A stretch of DNA of 10,704 nt from contig CAPNGW010000055.1 of NCBI GenBank assembly GCA_948665105.1, positions 1-10,704 on the forward strand, written 5' to 3'. Under the pieces are notes generated by a model. The model was not told where the DNA came from, made no database searches, and worked only from the letters and a program-made list of their open reading frames with translations. Shown here one piece after another: positions 6,628 through 10,704 of the stretch. The DNA comes from an uncultured Lachnospiraceae bacterium (GTDB lineage Bacteria; Bacillota; Clostridia; Lachnospirales; Lachnospiraceae). Each line of letters begins with the position of its first letter. Within the stretch, counting starts at the first letter, position 1. The translations under genes and the position numbers were made by a program.

Positions 6628-6822
6628 ATGATAGAAGTCACCAGACTGAATGGTTCAAAACTTCTGATAAATGCAGAATTAGTCGAATTTGTGGAGGAAA
6701 CGCCGGATACGGTCGTTTCTTTGATAGATGGAAAAAAAATAATTGTAAAAGAAAGTAGACAAGATATAAAAAATCTAGTAATATTATATAAGAGAGAATT
6801 TATGTCCAACAACCATATATAG
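6628..6822 (+). CDS. flbD: FlbD/SwrD family flagellar protein
   Basis: This small 64-residue protein belongs to the FlbD family (YlzI, renamed SwrD, in Bacillus subtilis, where it raises motor torque and is needed for swarming). It opens with the family pattern MIEVTRLNGSKLLINAELVE, continues FVEETPDTVVSLIDGKKIIV, and ends in a basic helix (ESRQDIKNLVILYKREF). There is no membrane segment or signal. The start is fixed by GGAG at 6617-6620, 7 bases before the ATG; an in-frame ATG at 6577 would add 17 residues unlike the family. By hand count the gene is 60 of 195 bases G+C (about 31%), with the last 95 bases near 21%, and uses ATA, AGA and CTA codons, unlike the adjoining genes. Its place before motAB fits a role in stator function. 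This FlbD is unrelated to the Caulobacter regulator of the same name. Confidence 0.9.
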   Translation: MIEVTRLNGSKLLINAELVEFVEETPDTVVSLIDGKKIIVKESRQDIKNLVILYKREFMSNNHI

Positions 6823-6885
6823 TAGAAGGATATGGAAAATTTGCTTATGTACTACAATTTCACGGATGAGAGGCAGGTGTAACGA

Positions 6886-7680
6886 GTGGATATAGCATCA
6901 CTCATAGGATTTATACTGGGTATTGGAATGGCGTTTTTTGGAATTGTCAGTGGAGACCAGGGGGCAGCCGCTCTTGGGAACTTCGGGGATGTGCCTTCCA
7001 TTTTCATTACCATTGGAGGTTCCATATCCGGTGTACTGGCAGCCCATACCATGGCAGATTTTATCAGCGGCTTGAAGGGCTTTACTCTGATATTCAAGGC
7101 TCAGAAGGACAACCCTGAGGAGGTCATACGGAATATCATTGATTTGTCTAACGTTGCCCGTAAGGAAGGACTTCTGGCTCTGGAGGAAGCGGCCAACGGA
7201 ATTGAAGACGAATTTCTGAAGAAAGGTATTATGCTGGTGGTGGATGGTACCGACCCCGAGCTGGTGCGGGGGATTCTGGAGACGGACTTAAGCTGTATTG
7301 AGACCCGGCATAAGGGAGTTATCGGCTTCTGGGAGAAATGGGCGGAATTGGGCCCTGCCTGGGGTATGATTGGTACACTGATTGGCTTGGTAAATATGTT
7401 AAAGATGCTGGATGATCCCAGCGCTATCGGACCTAACATGGCGGTAGCTCTTCTTACAACCCTGTACGGTTCCCTGATTGCCAACTGGCTGTGTAACCCC
7501 GTTGCTTCCAAACTGAAGGTTAACAGTGATATTGAGATTATGCTGAAGGAAGTAACTGTGGAGGGATTGTTGTCCATACAGGCGGGTGAGAATCCCCGGG
7601 TTATTGAAGAGAAGCTTAAATCCTTCTTGTCGCCCAAGGCCCGCAACAGCATGTCAGAGACAGCCGGAGGTGAGGCATAG
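6886..7680 (+). CDS. motA: Flagellar motor stator protein MotA
   Basis: MotA forms the ring of the MotA5B2 ion channel in the inner membrane and transmits force to FliG on the rotor. The 264 residues include four membrane helices at about 4-22, 36-54, 154-172 and 184-204. The large cytoplasmic loop (about 55-150) carries the charged patch that meets FliG: ARKEGLLALEEA, with Arg92 and Glu100 matching the key Arg/Glu pair of the family. Conserved prolines follow in LGPAWGMIGTLIGLV (Pro157) and NWLCNPVASKL (Pro205). Translation starts at GTG 6886 with GGCAGGTG at 6872-6879 in front; the sequence MDIASLIGFILGIG is the normal MotA beginning. The stop codon TAG shares its last base with the GTG start of motB, so the two subunits are translationally coupled. 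Ion choice (H+ or Na+) cannot be told from MotA alone. Confidence 0.96.
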   Translation: MDIASLIGFILGIGMAFFGIVSGDQGAAALGNFGDVPSIFITIGGSISGVLAAHTMADFISGLKGFTLIFKAQKDNPEEVIRNIIDLSNVARKEGLLALEEAANGIEDEFLKKGIMLVVDGTDPELVRGILETDLSCIETRHKGVIGFWEKWAELGPAWGMIGTLIGLVNMLKMLDDPSAIGPNMAVALLTTLYGSLIANWLCNPVASKLKVNSDIEIMLKEVTVEGLLSIQAGENPRVIEEKLKSFLSPKARNSMSETAGGEA

Positions 7681-8489
7681 TGGCAAGGCAGAAAAAAGAA
7701 GATGTAAAGCCAGGTTCTCCGGCGTGGATGGCTACCTTCAGCGATTTGATGAATCTGCTTTTGTGCTTTTTCGTTTTGCTGTTTTCCATGTCCACCGTTG
7801 ACCTGGAAAAGTTTCAGCTGGCAATAAACTCCATTCAGAGCAGCTTCAGCATTCTGCCTCAGGGTGGAGCCACCATCGGCGAGGGTCAGATGGTAGGAGC
7901 GGGTATCAGCCAGCTTGAGAATCTTGATATTTTTTACAAGGAAGCCAATTCTCCCAGTCAGGATAAGAGCGAGAACGAAGAAACCTCAGACTTTGAGGAG
8001 CAATACGAAGCCGCAGCCCTGGCAGAGTCCGAAGAGATGGGGGAGAGGATAGAGGAGCTGCTGTCACAGTATGGCATTGCCGACAAGGTGCAGGTGGATA
8101 TCAACGGGCAGTTTGTGCGATTGACCTTAAACGGCGCACTGCTGTTTGACTCCGGGCAGGCAGAGATTCGGGAAGATGCCCTTCCACTGGTGGACAAGCT
8201 GGGACAGATAGTGACATCCTACGGAGACAATCTCATTGACATTGAGGGCCATACGGACAACGTTCCGGTGCCCGAGGGCATTAAGTTCGAGAACAACGAC
8301 GTGTTGTCCTCTTACCGTGCACATGCTGTCAAGGATTATTTCATGGACAATACGGTATTGAGTCCTTCCAGAGTCCGGGCTACCGGGTGTGGAGAGTATA
8401 ATCCGGTGGCAGATAACACAACTGCGGAGGGACGAGCCCTGAACCGGCGGGTTGAAATAAAAATATACAATTCTTTGAGTTCTTATTAA
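7680..8489 (+). CDS. motB: Flagellar motor stator protein MotB
   Basis: MotB provides the ion-binding aspartate of the stator channel and anchors it to peptidoglycan. The 269-residue protein has a short basic cytoplasmic N-terminus, one membrane helix at about 19-38 (FSDLMNLLLCFFVLLFSMS) with the essential aspartate at Asp22, a plug and linker region at 40-135 with an acidic stretch (SENEETSDFEEQYEAAALAE), and an OmpA-like domain at about 145-265. In the latter the motifs LLFDSGQAEIREDALPLVDK, IEGHTDNVPV, LSSYRAHAV and NRRVEI match the peptidoglycan-binding fold. The start is a GTG at 7680, overlapping the motA stop by one base, with a strong GGAGGTGA inside the end of motA. The acidic linker is longer than needed for the plug but not outside the family range. 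Confidence 0.96.
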   Translation: MARQKKEDVKPGSPAWMATFSDLMNLLLCFFVLLFSMSTVDLEKFQLAINSIQSSFSILPQGGATIGEGQMVGAGISQLENLDIFYKEANSPSQDKSENEETSDFEEQYEAAALAESEEMGERIEELLSQYGIADKVQVDINGQFVRLTLNGALLFDSGQAEIREDALPLVDKLGQIVTSYGDNLIDIEGHTDNVPVPEGIKFENNDVLSSYRAHAVKDYFMDNTVLSPSRVRATGCGEYNPVADNTTAEGRALNRRVEIKIYNSLSSY

Positions 8490-8515
8490 ATGTAAGAGTC
8501 AGAAAGGACAGACAG

Positions 8516-9037
8516 ATGAAGAAGAATTTGATGAGTGTGGTGATACTGGCACTGGTGCTGGCAAATTTAATATTAACTGCGGTGCTCACCATTTCCGTAT
8601 TACCCCAGACCAGGCAGGCCAACGAATTAATCAGTAAGGTGTGCGCAGCCATCGACCTTGACCTTGAAGGCGGCGGCAGCGAGGCCACAGTCAATGTTCC
8701 CTTGGAGCAGGTGGAGACTTACAGCCTCAACAACGGAGAGAACATGACCATCAATCTGAAGCCGGCAGAAGACGGTGTGGAGCATTTTGTTTTGATGCAG
8801 GTGACTCTGGGAATCAACAAAAAGGATGCGGATTACAAGAAATACGGCGCCCCGGAGAAGCTATCAGACAAAGAGGGTATGATGCGCGACCAGATTTATT
8901 CTGTGGTAGGCAGACATACTGTGGACGAAATGCGGGATGACCGCACCGCCATTCAGGGGGAACTGCTGTCTGCCTTACAGGGGATGTTTGATTCCGAGTT
9001 TATTGTCAGCGTTTCCTATACGGCTACTTATCAATAA
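8516..9037 (+). CDS. fliL: Flagellar basal body-associated protein FliL
   Basis: FliL is a single-pass inner membrane protein that forms a ring around the stator and stabilises its active state. The 173-residue chain has a two-lysine cytoplasmic N-terminus, a membrane helix at about 6-28 (LMSVVILALVLANLILTAV), a short linker with Gly-rich turn (about 50-55), and a periplasm-side stomatin-like fold typical of FliL: VPLEQVETYSLNNGENMTIN, then HFVLMQVTLGINKK, MMRDQIYSVVGRHTVDE and the final strand EFIVSVSYTATYQ. A GAAAGGA stretch about 8 bases before the ATG supports the start. The position between motB and fliM is the standard one in Firmicutes. Sequence conservation of FliL is modest, so context contributes to the call. 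Confidence 0.92.
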   Translation: MKKNLMSVVILALVLANLILTAVLTISVLPQTRQANELISKVCAAIDLDLEGGGSEATVNVPLEQVETYSLNNGENMTINLKPAEDGVEHFVLMQVTLGINKKDADYKKYGAPEKLSDKEGMMRDQIYSVVGRHTVDEMRDDRTAIQGELLSALQGMFDSEFIVSVSYTATYQ

Positions 9038-9076
9038 GCACAGGCAATACGTAATTTGACAGGTGGTGAGTAGAAG

Positions 9077-10054
9077 ATGGGAGAGGTCTTATCCCAAAAT
9101 GAGATAGACAATTTATTACAGGCCTTAAGCAGCGGCGAGCTGGATGCGGACGGAATGAAAGAAAGCAGCGAAAAGCCCATAAAGAATTATGATTTTGCCC
9201 GTCCGGCCAAATTTTCCAAGGAGCACCTTCGGACCATAGAAATCATTTTTGAGCATTATGGACGTCTGTTGTCCACCAATTTGCCGGTGTACCTTAGGAA
9301 AAATATTCAGGTAGAGATTATGAACTCGGAGGCCATTACCTATTCGGAGTTTTCCAACTCTTTGTCCAATCCGGTGATACTTGGAATTGTCAATTTTGCG
9401 CCTCTGAATGGCAACATTTTGATGGAGCTGGATTCGGACCTGGGCTATGCCATTGTAGACCGTATGCTGGGAGGCGCAGGAGTGCCCCTGGATAAGTCCA
9501 GAGATTTCTCTGAGATAGAGATGCTGATTCTGGAGCGGATTATGAATATCTGTACCAATCTGCTCAGGGACCCATGGGAGAACGTGGTGGATATTTCACC
9601 GAGGCTGGAACGAATTGAGACAAACTCTCAGTTTGCGCAGATTATATCGCCCAGTGAGATGATTGCCATTCTCACCATTAACATTCGCATGGGTGATGTG
9701 GAAGGGCTGATGAATGTCTGCCTGCCTTACCTGACCCTTGAGGATGTCATGGATAAGCTGAATACCAAGTACTGGTATTCCAACATGCAGAGCAAGGACG
9801 AGGAGCAGTATACGGAGGCTCTGGAAGCCCTGATTTCCAGGGCACCTATGCCGGTGAAGGCTGTGCTGGGGAACAGTATCATTTCCGTGAATGATTTCAT
9901 CAATCTCCAGGTAGGTGATATCATTCGCTTAGACAGAAAGACAGACGAAGAATTGAGTGTATACGTGGGGAATATCCGCAAGTTTACCGCTCTTCCGGGA
10001 GCCTCCAAGGATGCGTATGCAGTAAGAATTACTTCGGTGATCAGAGAGGAGTAA
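9077..10054 (+). CDS. fliM: Flagellar motor switch protein FliM
   Basis: FliM is the middle part of the C-ring; it binds phosphorylated CheY and relays the signal to FliG to change rotation direction. The 325 residues show the three expected parts: an N-terminal CheY-P-binding segment (MGEVLSQNEIDNLLQALSSG), a linker, a CheC-like middle domain at about 40-230 with IEIIFEHYGRLLSTNL and a DRMLGGAG turn (family GGxG), and a C-terminal SpoA (FliN-like) domain at about 255-323 (VKAVLGNSIISVNDFINLQV, then GDIIRLDRKTDEEL). The middle domain lacks the CheC phosphatase motif, as in all FliM. AGGTGGTGA at 9061-9069 lies 7 bases before the ATG. fliY starts 7 bases after the stop, so the two switch proteins are likely made together. 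Confidence 0.97.
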   Translation: MGEVLSQNEIDNLLQALSSGELDADGMKESSEKPIKNYDFARPAKFSKEHLRTIEIIFEHYGRLLSTNLPVYLRKNIQVEIMNSEAITYSEFSNSLSNPVILGIVNFAPLNGNILMELDSDLGYAIVDRMLGGAGVPLDKSRDFSEIEMLILERIMNICTNLLRDPWENVVDISPRLERIETNSQFAQIISPSEMIAILTINIRMGDVEGLMNVCLPYLTLEDVMDKLNTKYWYSNMQSKDEEQYTEALEALISRAPMPVKAVLGNSIISVNDFINLQVGDIIRLDRKTDEELSVYVGNIRKFTALPGASKDAYAVRITSVIREE

Positions 10055-10061
10055 TGAGACA

Positions 10062-10704
10062 ATGAACGGAGAGTTGTCACAAGAGGAAGTAAATGCCCTG
10101 TTAAATGAGACAGGAGGCGGCATGGACAGTGGCATGGAAGAATTGACAGATATGGAGAAAGACGCCATCGGGGAAGTGGGCAATATTAGTATGGGAACTG
10201 CCGCCACCACATTGTCATCCCTGGTGAACCGCAAGGTAGATATTTCTACCCCGGTGGTGTCAACAGCCAGCTGGGAAGATATTGTGGAAGCGTATGAACG
10301 TCCCTGTGTCTTCATCCAGATAGCTTATACCGTGGGATTGGACGGTACCAACCTTCTTGTATTAAAGGACCATGACGTGAAGGTCATCACCGATTTGATG
10401 ATGGGCGGGGATGGCAGCAACACGGAGGTGGAGCTGGGAGAGCTTCACTTAAGCGCCATCAGCGAGGCTATGAATCAGATGATGGGCTCTGCGGCCACTT
10501 CTTTAAGCTCCATGCTGAATAAAATGATTGACATCAGCCCGCCTTCCGCAGAACTCATTGATTTGAAGGAAAATGTTGATGTAGGCGACATTGATGAGTT
10601 CCTGCTGGGGCGTTTTGTGAAGATTTCCTTTAAGATGGAAATCGACGACCTGGTGAACAGTACAATTATGCAGTTATATCCCTTCTCTTTTGCCAGGGAT
10701 ATGT
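10062..10704 (+). CDS. fliY: Flagellar motor switch phosphatase FliY, N-terminal part (3' end outside window)
   Basis: FliY is the Firmicutes form of FliN: a C-ring protein that also dephosphorylates CheY-P. The visible 214 codons run to the window edge without a stop. Residues 1-20 (MNGELSQEEVNALLNETGGG) resemble the CheY-P-binding segment of FliM. The CheC-like domain then carries two copies of the active-site pattern (D/S)xxxExxN-x22-P: Asp34-Glu38-Asn41-Pro64 (DAIGEVGN) and Ser131-Glu135-Asn138-Pro161 (SAISEAMN). Both key Glu/Asn pairs are intact, so phosphatase activity is expected. The C-terminal FliN/SpoA domain lies beyond the window and is assumed, not seen; a free-standing CheC is less likely given the FliM-like N-terminus and the place behind fliM. 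AGGAG at 10047-10051 precedes the ATG by 10 bases. Confidence 0.92.
   Translation, partial: MNGELSQEEVNALLNETGGGMDSGMEELTDMEKDAIGEVGNISMGTAATTLSSLVNRKVDISTPVVSTASWEDIVEAYERPCVFIQIAYTVGLDGTNLLVLKDHDVKVITDLMMGGDGSNTEVELGELHLSAISEAMNQMMGSAATSLSSMLNKMIDISPPSAELIDLKENVDVGDIDEFLLGRFVKISFKMEIDDLVNSTIMQLYPFSFARDM

Noticed and set aside
6478..9063. 13-base direct repeat GTAATTTGACAGG at 6478-6490 and 9051-9063
   Set aside because: About one repeat of this length is expected by chance in a 10.7-kb window, the flanks differ, and no shared structure follows. Both copies lie just after stop codons, but that alone is weak.
1..10704. Mobile elements, CRISPR arrays, tRNA or rRNA genes, defence or toxin systems
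   Set aside because: Reading both strands I found no transposase, integrase, regularly spaced repeats, tRNA-like cloverleaf or such genes. Flagellar genes fill nearly the whole window.

Overview
This window is a stretch of one flagellar (fla/che type) operon. All thirteen genes lie on the plus strand and most are separated by under 80 bases or overlap. The gene order (fliI-fliJ-motE-like/ylxF-fliK-flgD-TIGR02530-like gene-flgE-flbD-motA-motB-fliL-fliM-fliY) is the one known from motile Firmicutes. The motAB pair between flbD and fliL, the presence of FliY rather than plain FliN, and a GC content that looks close to 50% in most genes suggest a motile Clostridia, probably Lachnospiraceae. That placement is inferred from gene order and protein style, not from a marker gene.

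Layout: positions 1-923 hold the end of the export ATPase gene fliI and its stalk protein FliJ. Positions 937-1782 encode a single-pass membrane protein with a lysine-rich N-terminus and an MgtE_N/MotE-like C-terminal domain (YlxF position in Bacillus). Positions 1855-4444 hold the hook-building set: FliK (hook-length control), FlgD (hook cap), and a small conserved flagellar operon protein of unknown function. Positions 4524-6476 encode a large FlgE hook protein. A 151-base gap after flgE contains two strong inverted repeats and leads into flbD, a small gene that is much more AT-rich than its neighbours. Positions 6886-8489 encode the MotA/MotB stator, followed by FliL. The window ends with the switch proteins FliM and FliY; FliY is cut by the window edge before its FliN-like domain.

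Together the genes cover export energy (FliI/FliJ), hook assembly (FliK, FlgD, FlgE), torque generation (MotA, MotB, FliL, perhaps FlbD and the MotE-like protein) and direction switching with chemotactic signal removal (FliM, FliY). Both FliM and FliY begin with a similar short motif of the kind that binds phosphorylated CheY, and both phosphatase active-site motifs of FliY are intact.

I see no mobile element, CRISPR array, tRNA, rRNA or defence system. This is a conventional flagellar operon. The observations worth a second look are modest: RNA hairpins placed in three of the intergenic gaps, the AT-rich flbD segment, an acidic tail on FlgD, a long hook protein with three cysteines, and a conserved gene of unknown function.
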